The notes under the pieces were generated by a model. It was given only the letters and a program-made list of their open reading frames with translations. It had not been told where the DNA came from and did no database searches. This document shows positions 6,214-14,119 of a stretch of DNA of 64,000 nucleotides, piece by piece. Made by a program: the position numbers and the translations under genes. Source of the DNA: Mesorhizobium tianshanense (lineage in GTDB: Bacteria > Pseudomonadota > Alphaproteobacteria > Rhizobiales > Rhizobiaceae); NCBI RefSeq assembly GCF_007830515.1, contig NZ_VLKT01000024.1, positions 1 to 64,000 of the forward strand, given 5' to 3'. Every line of letters begins with the position of its first letter. Position 1 is the first letter of the stretch.

Positions 6214-8127
6214 CTATATAGCCACCTGCGTTCCTATCTCGACCACACGTCCGGTCGGGATCTGGAAATACTCGGTCGCATCCGCCGCCGTGCGCGCCAA
6301 CCCGATGAACAGCTTGTCCTGCCACACCGGCATGCCGGAATTGGGTGACGCCTTGAGTGAGCGCCGCGACAGGAAAAAGGAGGTCGTCATGATGTCGAAC
6401 TTCCAGCCTTGCTTGCGGCAGATCGCCAGCGCACGCGGTATGTTGGGCTGCTCCATGTAGCCGAAGGTCAGCGTCACCCGCATGAACAAATCGTTGATCG
6501 TCTCCATCTTGACCCGGTCGCTGTCTGGCACGAGAGGCTGCTGCGCAGTGACCACCGACAGGATGACATTCTGTTCGTGCAGCACCTTATAGTGCTTCAG
6601 GCTGTGCATCAGCGCGGTCGGCGCGCTTTGCGGGTCGCTGGTCAGGAACACGGCCGTGCCGGATACCAGCTGCGGCTTCTTCTTCAACAGATTGCCGGCA
6701 AGGAAATCGAGCGGAATCTCGTTCCTGCGCGTCTTGTCGAACAGATAGCGGCTCCCACGTATCCAGGTTCCCATGATGAGCCCCATGATGCAGGCAACAG
6801 CGATCGAAACCCATCCGCCCTCCACGAATTTCACGGCATTTGCCAGGAAGAAGCCGGTATCTATCGTGCCAAAGAGCAGCGCGAGCGCTGCGGCGAGTGC
6901 GACCTGCCATTTCCATTGCCACCGCATCACCACGAATAGCAAAATAGTCGTCATCAGCATCTCGCCTGTCACCGAAATTCCATAGGCGGAAGCCAGGGAG
7001 CTCGAACTGCCAAAGCCGACGACCAGCAGCATCACGCCGAGCGCGAGAATGAGATTCACGCGCGGCATGTAAATTTGGCCGAGCTGCATCTCGGACGTAT
7101 GCTGAACCTCGATTCTGGGCAGAAGATTGAGCTGCACCGCCTGCCGGGTCAGCGAAAACGCCCCAGAGATAACGGCTTGGCTGGCGATGACGGTCGCGGC
7201 TGTTGCGAGCGCGACCATCGGTATCAGTGCCCAATCTGGCAGCATCTGGAAAAACGGATTGTCGGGCAGCCCACCATGAGCAAGAACGAATGCGCCTTGC
7301 CCAAAATAGCTGAGTAGCAAGCAGGGGAAGACGATCCAGAACCAGGCGAGCACGATTGGACGGCGACCGAAGTGGCCGAGATCGACGTAAAGCGCTTCAG
7401 CACCGGTGACCGCCAGAAAAACCGCGCCGACCGTAAGAAATGCGCCCGTTTTGGCTTCGGCAAGGTAGACGACCGCATAGTAGGGGTTAATTGCCAAAAG
7501 TACCGACACATCGTCAAGAATATGCACCAATCCGGCAATGCCGATCGCCAGAAACCAGAGTGCCGTCACCGGCCCGAAAACGGAGGCCACTCTACCGGTC
7601 CCGAAGCGCTGCACGGCAAACAGGATGGCAAGAATCACCAATGTAATGGGAACCACGTATGGATCGAACGCCGGCGTCACGACGCTCAGGCCTTCCACCG
7701 CTGAAAGCACCGAGATGGCCGGCGTTATGATCGCGTCGCCGAAAAACAGTGCGGCTCCGCAGAGACCAATGCCAAGAATGATGCTGGAACCAGCCGGATA
7801 AGCTTTCCGGGCCAGCGCCATAAGCGACAGGGTACCGCCCTCACCCTTGTTATCCGCCCGAAGCACGAAGGCGACGTACTTGATTGTCACGATAATCGTC
7901 AGTGCCCAGACGATCAGCGACAGAATGCCCAGAACGGCGCTGCGCGGATCGGTGCCGGACGAAGCATGCAGCGCTTCGCGAAGCGCGTAGATCGGGCTGG
8001 TGCCGATGTCGCCGTAGACAACGCCCAGCGCGCCCAGCATCAAGACCTTGGTGCTGTGCTTTTCGACCTCAGGATGGCTCGATTGTTCGACGGGTTCTGC
8101 CTCACTACCAGTGTTGGTAAGGGCCAT
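6214..8127 (-). CDS. kup: Kup family low-affinity potassium transporter
   Basis: A 637-residue inner-membrane K+/H+ symporter. The N-terminal signature GVVYGDIGTSPIYALRE is diagnostic for the Kup/HAK/KT family, followed by about twelve hydrophobic segments (for example IILGIGLCGAALFFGDAIITP) and a hydrophilic cytoplasmic C-terminus of roughly 170 residues, matching usual family length. The ATG at 8127 is preferred over an in-frame GTG at 8136 because GGAG is correctly spaced. Rhizobia often have several kup paralogues. No operator or riboswitch was recognised upstream. It converges with the quinone reductase gene. Confidence 0.95.
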   Translation of the reverse strand: MALTNTGSEAEPVEQSSHPEVEKHSTKVLMLGALGVVYGDIGTSPIYALREALHASSGTDPRSAVLGILSLIVWALTIIVTIKYVAFVLRADNKGEGGTLSLMALARKAYPAGSSIILGIGLCGAALFFGDAIITPAISVLSAVEGLSVVTPAFDPYVVPITLVILAILFAVQRFGTGRVASVFGPVTALWFLAIGIAGLVHILDDVSVLLAINPYYAVVYLAEAKTGAFLTVGAVFLAVTGAEALYVDLGHFGRRPIVLAWFWIVFPCLLLSYFGQGAFVLAHGGLPDNPFFQMLPDWALIPMVALATAATVIASQAVISGAFSLTRQAVQLNLLPRIEVQHTSEMQLGQIYMPRVNLILALGVMLLVVGFGSSSSLASAYGISVTGEMLMTTILLFVVMRWQWKWQVALAAALALLFGTIDTGFFLANAVKFVEGGWVSIAVACIMGLIMGTWIRGSRYLFDKTRRNEIPLDFLAGNLLKKKPQLVSGTAVFLTSDPQSAPTALMHSLKHYKVLHEQNVILSVVTAQQPLVPDSDRVKMETINDLFMRVTLTFGYMEQPNIPRALAICRKQGWKFDIMTTSFFLSRRSLKASPNSGMPVWQDKLFIGLARTAADATEYFQIPTGRVVEIGTQVAI

Positions 8128-8230
8128 AGGCGACACTCCGATAAGCGGGCGGTGCTCTACGCTTGCTGCGATGCAATATCAAGTGCCCCAACGTGATGGC
8201 TGCCATGTCCGCAATGCGAGGCTTCCATCT

Positions 8231-8971
8231 CTACCACCCACAAGCCTTCAGGTATCTCTTGACCGTACCTGCCATGCCATACTCCAACGCATCGGCTGTC
8301 AACCCGTGTCCGATCGACACTTCGGCCAATGCCGGGATGCGCTTTGCCAGTGCCGGCAGGTTCGCCACCACCAGATCGTGGCCGGCATTGACCTGAAGTC
8401 CGGCGGCAAGCGCGGCGTCAGCGGTTTTTCCCAATCTTTCCAGCTCTTTCTCCGCTTTTGCAGAATCGGAATGATAGCTGCCATACGGCCCCGTGTAGAG
8501 CTCGATCCGGTCGGCGCCGGTGTCGCGCGCGGCCCTCACGCCTGCCGGATCCGCATCGGAAAACAGCGACACGCGAACGCCGCCTTTCTTCAGGCGCTTG
8601 ACGATCGGTTTCAGGAACGCAGCCTCGGCGGCGAAGTTCCAGCCATGGTCCGAAGTGGCCTGGGCGGGGTCATCGGGCACCAGCGTCACTTGCTCCGGCT
8701 GGTGCTTTTCCACAAGCGCCAGGAATTCCTCGCTCGGATAGCCCTCGATGTTGAATTCAGCCTTGTGGAATTCGTCATCGATCAGCGCCCTGATCTCCGG
8801 CAGGTCGGAATGCCGGGTGTGCCGCTCATCGGGCCGCGGATGCACCGTCAGCCCATGCGCCCCCGCGGCCAGCGCCAGACGCCCGAGCCCGATGACGCTT
8901 GGCCACGGCAGGTCGCGCCGGTTGCGCAGCATGGCGATGGCATTGAGATTGACGGAGAGTTTTGCGGGCAT
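8231..8971 (-). CDS. pdxJ: Pyridoxine 5'-phosphate synthase
   Basis: A 246-residue TIM-barrel enzyme. PdxJ condenses 1-deoxyxylulose 5-phosphate with 3-amino-2-oxopropyl phosphate to give pyridoxine 5'-phosphate, the final ring-closing step of DXP-dependent vitamin B6 synthesis. Family landmarks are the N-terminal LSVNLNAIAMLRNRR, the phosphate and substrate region LTVHPRPDERHTR, the catalytic Glu region FNIEGYPS, and the C-terminal VNAGHDLV and EVSIGHGLTADAL segments. The length is typical. It is divergent from the STAS-like gene at 9085. Confidence 0.97.
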   Translation of the reverse strand: MPAKLSVNLNAIAMLRNRRDLPWPSVIGLGRLALAAGAHGLTVHPRPDERHTRHSDLPEIRALIDDEFHKAEFNIEGYPSEEFLALVEKHQPEQVTLVPDDPAQATSDHGWNFAAEAAFLKPIVKRLKKGGVRVSLFSDADPAGVRAARDTGADRIELYTGPYGSYHSDSAKAEKELERLGKTADAALAAGLQVNAGHDLVVANLPALAKRIPALAEVSIGHGLTADALEYGMAGTVKRYLKACGW

Positions 8972-9084
8972 GGCTTTTCGGGTCCGGATGTATTTGCGGC
9001 CATCTATACCGCCTTTGGCGGGAACAGACAGGGGGTTTCCGGTGTTCCAGAAGGGCGGATAATGTCCAGCAAGAGGAAGGCCCC

Positions 9085-9489
9085 GTGAATTATCTTGAAG
9101 AAGTGCCGGCCGTTCGCCGCATCGACACCGACCGCGACGACCTTTTCGCCATCGACGTGGTTGGCCATGTCGCGGCGGCCGACGCGGAAAACCTGTTCGG
9201 ATTGCTGGAGGCGGCTTATGCGCTGCACCCGAAAATCGACGTGCTGGTGCGCCTGATCGACCATGACGGCGTCGATTGGGCCGATGTGTCGGACGAAACG
9301 CTCGAACAGGGCACGGCCCATGCCGTGGAGCATGTCGGCCGCTGCGCGGCGGTCGGCGAACCGAACTGGGTGCCCGACGCGCAGGGTTTGCTGCCTGCTT
9401 CGTTGCCCGTCGAACTCAGGCATTTCGAGAGCGAGGATGAAGCGGCCGCCTGGCAATGGCTCGAAGCCAGGCCGATAGTCCCGCGGTAA
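9085..9489 (+). CDS. STAS/SpoIIAA-like protein
   Basis: A 134-residue soluble protein resembling the SpoIIAA-like (DUF3478, STAS-fold) family: alternating strands and helices with DLFAIDVVGHVAAADAENL, IDVLVRLIDHDGVDWADV and a C-terminal FESEDEAAAWQWLEA that is typical of these proteins. The start is a GTG at 9085 with a strong GAGGAAGG upstream. Family members include anti-anti-sigma-like and lipid-binding proteins, but no partner kinase or sigma factor is nearby, so the role here is unknown. Confidence 0.65.
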   Translation: MNYLEEVPAVRRIDTDRDDLFAIDVVGHVAAADAENLFGLLEAAYALHPKIDVLVRLIDHDGVDWADVSDETLEQGTAHAVEHVGRCAAVGEPNWVPDAQGLLPASLPVELRHFESEDEAAAWQWLEARPIVPR

Positions 9490-9503
9490 CGCAGTCGATC
9501 GGC

Positions 9504-10631
9504 CTATCTGACAATCGTCAGCCGCTCGGCCGCGCGTGTGATTGCGGTGTAGAGCCAGCGCTGGCGGGTTTCCTTGAACGCCCAGCTTTCGTCGAAAAGC
9601 ACGATCTCGTTCCATTGCGAGCCTTGCGCCTTGTGCACGGTCAACGCGTAGCCGTAGTCGAAATCGTCGAAGCGCTTTTTCTGCTGCCAGGGAATGTCAG
9701 CGTCCGGATCCTCGAACGCCGCCTTGAGCAGCTTGATCTTGGCGACGCCGCGGTCCGGGTCGTCCTCCTCCGGCGAAACCAGGAGGTTGATGCCGGGCTT
9801 TACCGTCTCGCGCGACGAGGTCATCACCTTCCACAGCGAGCCATTGAGCAACCCCTTGGCCGGGTCGTTGCGCAGGCAGACGAGCTTGTCTCCGGCCTGC
9901 GGGTAATCGGAATTGAACCCCTTCAGTTCGCGCAGCCGCTGGTTATAGCGACGCCGCGTCCTGTTGGTGCCGACCAACACTTGGTCCGCCTTCAGCACCA
10001 GTTCCTGGGTGACGTCTTCCTTGCCGATCACCTGCGCCGTGCCGTAGTCGCCGCGCATGAATTCGCGGCCCTCGCGCACGTCGAGCGCCAGCCGGATGAT
10101 CGGATTGTCGCGCGCCTGCCGGTGGATTTCGGTGAGCAGGATATCCGGCTCATGGTCGGTGAAGAAGCCGCCGCCCGAGATCGGCGGCAACTGGCCGGGG
10201 TCGCCGAGAACAAGGATCGGCGTGCCGAAACTCATCAGGTCGCGGCCAAGCTGTTCATCGACCATCGAGCATTCGTCGATGACCACCAGTTTCGCCCGCG
10301 AGATCGGGCTCTGCCGGTTGAGCGAAAAGGTTGGCGACATCGAGGTCTTGCCGGTCACCTCGTCCGACACCGATTCCTCACCCTTCGGCCGGTAGATCAG
10401 CGAATGGATGGTACGGGCGTTCACCGCGCCCTTGGAACGCAGCACTTGCGCCGCCTTGCCGGTGAAGGCTGCGAACTGCACCTGGCCGTCGACATGCTCG
10501 GCGAAATAGCGCGCCAGCGTCGTCTTGCCGGTGCCGGCATAGCCGAACAGCCGGAAGAGCTGCGGCCGGCCTGTCTTGAGCCAGTTGGCGACCGCTTTCA
10601 GCGCATCGTCCTGTTGAGGAGAGAATTCCAT
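9504..10631 (-). CDS. RecD-like ATP-dependent DNA helicase (AAA_30/UvrD_C_2)
   Basis: A 375-residue SF1B-type helicase core. Walker A GYAGTGKTT is at residues 30-38, Walker B is VVIDECSMVD, motif III is LVLGDPGQLPP, and the C-terminal UvrD_C_2 segment contains ALTVHKAQGSQW and RWLYTAITRA. It lacks the long N-terminal domain of RecD and RecD2, so it is a minimal RecD/Pif1-like helicase as found widely in Rhizobiales. RecB and RecC are not nearby, so a RecBCD subunit role is unlikely; a role in DNA processing is inferred. The ATG at 10631 (MEFSPQQ) fits the family N-terminus; the frame stays open far upstream without family similarity. Confidence 0.8.
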   Translation of the reverse strand: MEFSPQQDDALKAVANWLKTGRPQLFRLFGYAGTGKTTLARYFAEHVDGQVQFAAFTGKAAQVLRSKGAVNARTIHSLIYRPKGEESVSDEVTGKTSMSPTFSLNRQSPISRAKLVVIDECSMVDEQLGRDLMSFGTPILVLGDPGQLPPISGGGFFTDHEPDILLTEIHRQARDNPIIRLALDVREGREFMRGDYGTAQVIGKEDVTQELVLKADQVLVGTNRTRRRYNQRLRELKGFNSDYPQAGDKLVCLRNDPAKGLLNGSLWKVMTSSRETVKPGINLLVSPEEDDPDRGVAKIKLLKAAFEDPDADIPWQQKKRFDDFDYGYALTVHKAQGSQWNEIVLFDESWAFKETRQRWLYTAITRAAERLTIVR

Positions 10632-10776
10632 CAGCGCGAGAGACCGGATTCGCGAGGGAAAGACAAGGTCGGCCGTCACCATCGATGCTATCGTTCGCAC
10701 CATGGCACCGCGATAAATCAGGCTATCAGGCAAGGATCGGAACGTAAAGAGAACAAAAGATCGGTCTCGCCACGAC

Positions 10777-11163
10777 CTATCCGATCCGGCCGCCTCGACC
10801 TTCGGTCGGGCTGGGATCGTTCTGCAGCAGGACTGGCTTGCCATGCGGTGTTGCATGCGCGGCGCGTTCCCAGGCAGCGGCAAGCGCATCGACGTCGCCC
10901 TTGCCGGCAACGCCTTTCGCCGACAGCAATTTTTCCAGCGCCGCCAGCCAGTGTTCGTAATAGTCATGGCCGTCGCTTGCGGCACCGGGCCTCTTGACCT
11001 CGGCGGACAAGGCATCCGCCCATTCGCTCCAGGAAAACAGACCCTTGTCGTGCAGCGCGACCGTCATGGCGAAGGCTGTCGCTTGCCATGGCTCGGCGAA
11101 CACCGGCGCATCGACGCCCGCCGGCAGCATGGCAGCGTGTGAGTTCGCCTCACGCCGGTTCAA
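10777..11163 (-). CDS. Nitrile hydratase accessory/activator protein
   Basis: A 128-residue protein similar to the nitrile hydratase accessory proteins of the P14K type, which help insert cobalt into the alpha subunit by subunit swapping. Visible landmarks are FAEPWQATAFAMTVALHDKGLFSWSEWADAL and YYEHWLAALEKLL, which resemble the beta-subunit N-terminal domain. It overlaps the end of the beta-subunit gene by 14 bases and is the last gene of the operon alpha-beta-activator. Translational coupling is likely. Confidence 0.88.
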   Translation of the reverse strand: MNRREANSHAAMLPAGVDAPVFAEPWQATAFAMTVALHDKGLFSWSEWADALSAEVKRPGAASDGHDYYEHWLAALEKLLSAKGVAGKGDVDALAAAWERAAHATPHGKPVLLQNDPSPTEGRGGRIG

Positions 11164-11809
11164 GATAGCTCTCCCAGGCGTCGATCGATATTGTCAGCGT
11201 CGGGTCGGCGCCCTCGCCCCAGATCTCCGCGCCGTCGAAGACCACCGTATAGACCCATTGCGGGTTCTCGCCCTGGCCGTGCGCATTGTCATCGGGAAAG
11301 ACAAAACCGTCGCGCACCGCCTCGACGACGCCTTGCTTGCCGCGTGCGTAGCGTGGCAGCCGCGTATGGCCGGTCGGATGAAAATTCTTCGTCCGCACGA
11401 GGTCGCCTGGCCCAAATCGCGCCGGCGTGGCAACCGGCCGGTCGCATGGGCCGCCCTTGGCCAGCACATCAGGCACATTCTCCGCCTTCAGCACCCGCTT
11501 TGGCGTCGTCGCTGGATCGACTGCCTTGCCCGCGGCCAGATCGCGTTCGCTGACGAAACCATGGCGCTTGAGCAGGGTTTCCAGCGCCTTGATCCAGATC
11601 TGGTAGTAGCTCGAGGAATAGTAGTCGGCGGGGTGCAGCGATTCGCGCGCATGCCGGCTTTCGTCGATATTCCAGGCGCCCATGGCGCCAGCGCACAGCG
11701 TCACGCCAAGCGCCCGCCTTTCCCAGGCGGCATGGAAATACGGCTCGTCCTTTTCGGGCGCGACCGAACCGAACCCCATCTGCCCGCCGAGATCCTGCGG
11801 CCCGTTCAT
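11150..11809 (-). CDS. nthB: Nitrile hydratase beta subunit
   Basis: A 219-residue beta subunit. It begins MNGPQDLGGQMGFG, the typical family start, and carries the helical N-terminal part (HAAWERRALGVTL, YYSSSYYQIWIKALETLL) and the C-terminal SH3-like domain (ARFGPGDLVRTKNFHPTGHTRLPRYARGK). The beta subunit supports the metal site in the alpha subunit; together they hydrate nitriles to amides. The start overlaps the alpha-subunit stop as ATGA (11806-11809). No amidase gene lies in the vicinity, so the amide product must be handled by an enzyme encoded elsewhere. Confidence 0.95.
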   Translation of the reverse strand: MNGPQDLGGQMGFGSVAPEKDEPYFHAAWERRALGVTLCAGAMGAWNIDESRHARESLHPADYYSSSYYQIWIKALETLLKRHGFVSERDLAAGKAVDPATTPKRVLKAENVPDVLAKGGPCDRPVATPARFGPGDLVRTKNFHPTGHTRLPRYARGKQGVVEAVRDGFVFPDDNAHGQGENPQWVYTVVFDGAEIWGEGADPTLTISIDAWESYLEPA

Positions 11810-12411
11810 GCCGGCACCCGCGCCAGTCCGGTGCCGATCATCGCGTCGCGCGTCACCAGATCCGCCAGCCGCTCCTCGCTCCAGTCCTCGGTGCCCTTCG
11901 GCCGCATCGGCACGACCAGATAGCGCAGCTCGGCGGTCGAATCCCATACCCGGATTTTTGTCGTTGCCGGCAAGGTCAGCCCGAATTCCTCGAGCACGCC
12001 GCGTGGATCGATAACCGCGCGCGAACGATAGGGCGGCGCCTTGTACCAGACCGGCGGCAAGCCGAGCACCGACCACGGATAGCACGAGCACAGCGTGCAG
12101 ACGACAAGGTTGTGCGTGTCCGCCGCGTTGAACACGGCCTGCATGTGCTCGCCCTGCCGGCCGGTGTAGCCGAGCGAACCGATCGCAGCCGTCGCGTCGC
12201 GTTTCAGCCAGGTGGCAAAGTCAGGGTCGACCCACGCCTTCGCCACCACCTTGGCGCCGTTGCGCGGACCGATTTTTGTCTCGTAGGTGTCGACGATCAC
12301 GTCGATCGCGGCCGGATCGATCAGCCCTTTCTGGGTGAGGATCGTCTCCAGCGCCCGCACCCGTGCGGCAAAAGGATCAAGCTCGTTGTCGTGGTCGTGA
12401 TCATGGGACAT
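11806..12411 (-). CDS. nthA: Nitrile hydratase alpha subunit, cobalt type
   Basis: A 201-residue alpha subunit. The metal-binding claw is VCTLCSCY with Cys105, Cys108 and Cys110; a Thr in the second position (CTLCSC rather than CSLCSC) is the mark of cobalt-type enzymes. Two of these cysteines are post-translationally oxidised in known enzymes. The N-terminus MSHDHDHDNE is unusually His/Asp-rich, which might aid metal acquisition (inference). It is first in the operon nthA-nthB-activator, with an ATGA overlap to nthB. The enzyme acts in the cytoplasm on nitriles; in rhizobia it may process plant-derived nitriles such as indole-3-acetonitrile, which is inference only. Confidence 0.96.
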   Translation of the reverse strand: MSHDHDHDNELDPFAARVRALETILTQKGLIDPAAIDVIVDTYETKIGPRNGAKVVAKAWVDPDFATWLKRDATAAIGSLGYTGRQGEHMQAVFNAADTHNLVVCTLCSCYPWSVLGLPPVWYKAPPYRSRAVIDPRGVLEEFGLTLPATTKIRVWDSTAELRYLVVPMRPKGTEDWSEERLADLVTRDAMIGTGLARVPA

Positions 12412-12692
12412 GGGGTCAAATTACGATCGCGAGCCCCCGGCCGCAAGCGCGACGGCTTGGGCCAGCATAGGGCGAAACCAACGACCTCGCGGCGGCATGT
12501 TCCGCGGCCGCCTTCTGCGGCTCGTTCAGCGTTCAGGTGTGTTGAGATTCAAGGTCAGGCCGAGCCAGTTTCGAAGACAGGCGCGAAGCGGCCAAAATGA
12601 TGGCTTCCGAAACGAAACGGAACGGAGCGTATAGTTTGGTACCAGAGTACCGTAAGCGCATTGCAGGCCGGCATCATCTGATATCAATGCAC

Positions 12693-13289
12693 CTAGCGCA
12701 GCATCGGCCATAGCGTCGCCGCCAGCAATACGCCCATGGCGATGTTGAACCATTTCAGCCGCGCCGTATCCGACAAAAAACCGCGCAGCGCCGTGCCGAA
12801 ACCTGCCCACACCGAAACGCTCGGCAGATTGACGATGGTGAAGGCTATCGAGATCAACGCCACCGACAGGAACGGGTGCTCCGGATTGGCGTAGACGGCC
12901 ATGGCGGTGATCGCCATTACCCATGCCTTGGGATTGACCCACTGGAAAGCCGCCGCGTCGATGAAGCGCATCGGTCGCGCCTTGGTCTCGCCCTTACCAC
13001 TGAGCGAACGCGACCTGGCGATCTTCCAGGCGAGATAGAGCAGGTAAGCGCCACCCGCGATCTTCAATCCGGTATGAAGAACCGGAAATGCCGTCAGCAC
13101 CGCACCTAGACCAAAGCCCACGGCAAGCAGCAGCACGAGGAAGCCGATGCCGATGCCGAGCATGTGCGGAATGGTTCTGGCGAAGCCGAAATTCACGCCG
13201 GAAGCCAGAAGCATGAAGTTGTTCGGGCCCGGCGTGATCGACGTCACGAAGGCGTAGACCAGCAGAGCGAAGAATGCGTCGGGGGTCAT
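12693..13289 (-). CDS. LysE/RhtB family amino acid exporter
   Basis: A 198-residue inner-membrane protein with about six hydrophobic segments. The LysE/RhtB signature TSITPGPNNFMLLASG is at residues 16-31, and the segment FQWVNPKAWVMAI is also typical. Such proteins export amino acids or homoserine lactone-like compounds; the substrate cannot be inferred from the sequence. No adjacent LysG-type regulator is seen. The 281-base gap before the nitrile hydratase operon contains only a small inverted repeat (GGTAC at 12637 with GTACC) and no supported gene. Confidence 0.88.
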   Translation of the reverse strand: MTPDAFFALLVYAFVTSITPGPNNFMLLASGVNFGFARTIPHMLGIGIGFLVLLLAVGFGLGAVLTAFPVLHTGLKIAGGAYLLYLAWKIARSRSLSGKGETKARPMRFIDAAAFQWVNPKAWVMAITAMAVYANPEHPFLSVALISIAFTIVNLPSVSVWAGFGTALRGFLSDTARLKWFNIAMGVLLAATLWPMLR

Positions 13290-13459
13290 GGCTTCCTCTC
13301 AATTAGGTCAGCATTATTGTCCTTTTACGACAGGCGTACAAAAGCCACCCCACGGCTGCAGCTGGGCCAGACGATCAGGATCTCAAGCGAGAGATATGCG
13401 CCGCGCCAGGGCGTCGTTTGGGAGAACCCAACGCTCGAAAAAAGACGGGCGCAGGACGA

Positions 13460-14035
13460 CTACATCCCCTGCGGACCGCGGTTCATCGCCGCCACGCCGG
13501 TGCGGCAGATCTCCACCAGGCCGAGCGGCTTCATGATGGCGATAAACTGGTCGAGCTTGGAGCCCTTGCCGGTGATCTCGAAGATGAAATGCTCGGTGTT
13601 GGCGTCGATGACGCTGGCGCGGAAGGCGTCGGCCAGCCTCAGCGCCTCGACGCGGGCTTCGCCGGTGCCGGCTACTTTCACCAGCGCGAGTTCGCGCTCC
13701 AGCGGCCGTTCCTGGCCGAGCTCATGCGAGCGCACGGTGAGATCGACGACACGGTGCACCGGCACGATGCGCTCGAGCTGGTGCTTGATCTGCTCCAGCA
13801 CATGCGGCGTGCCGCGCGTCACGATGGTGATGCGCGACAGGTGCTTCTCATGCTCGGTTTCGGAGACCGTCAGGCTCTCGATATTGTAGCCGCGTCCGGA
13901 AAACAGGCCGATGACCCGGGCAAGCACGCCCGGCTCATTGTCGACCAGCACGGAAAGCGTGTGGTTTTCCGGTCTTTCCGTCTCCTTGGCGATGAAGTAG
14001 GCGGAACCGGTGGGTTGAAGGTGCTGTGCGTTCAT
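13460..14035 (-). CDS. ilvH: Acetolactate synthase small (regulatory) subunit
   Basis: A 191-residue regulatory subunit. The N-terminal ACT domain is visible (HTLSVLVDNEPGVLARVIGL, RGYNIESLTV) and mediates valine feedback inhibition in characterised enzymes. A C-terminal ALS_ss_C domain follows (ELALVKVAG to LGLVEICRTGVAAM). It lies 84 bases downstream of the large subunit gene ilvB on the same strand and probably shares its transcript, hence is controlled by the ilvL attenuator upstream. Confidence 0.95.
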   Translation of the reverse strand: MNAQHLQPTGSAYFIAKETERPENHTLSVLVDNEPGVLARVIGLFSGRGYNIESLTVSETEHEKHLSRITIVTRGTPHVLEQIKHQLERIVPVHRVVDLTVRSHELGQERPLERELALVKVAGTGEARVEALRLADAFRASVIDANTEHFIFEITGKGSKLDQFIAIMKPLGLVEICRTGVAAMNRGPQGM

Positions 14036-14119
14036 GACATGAGTCTCGATTTCAAACTTTTGAGCTAATTCTCTGTTTCCGCACGGCTTCTCCCGACAAG
14101 CCCTGCCTCGGCTTGGGCG

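Noticed and set aside
9456..10997. A 513-codon open frame on the plus strand opposite the RecD-like helicase
   Set aside because: The helicase motifs are on the other strand; this frame shows no recognised domain.
12415..12692. A gene in the gap between the nitrile hydratase and LysE genes
   Set aside because: No frame with a ribosome binding site or family features; only a short inverted repeat (GGTAC...GTACC) is seen.
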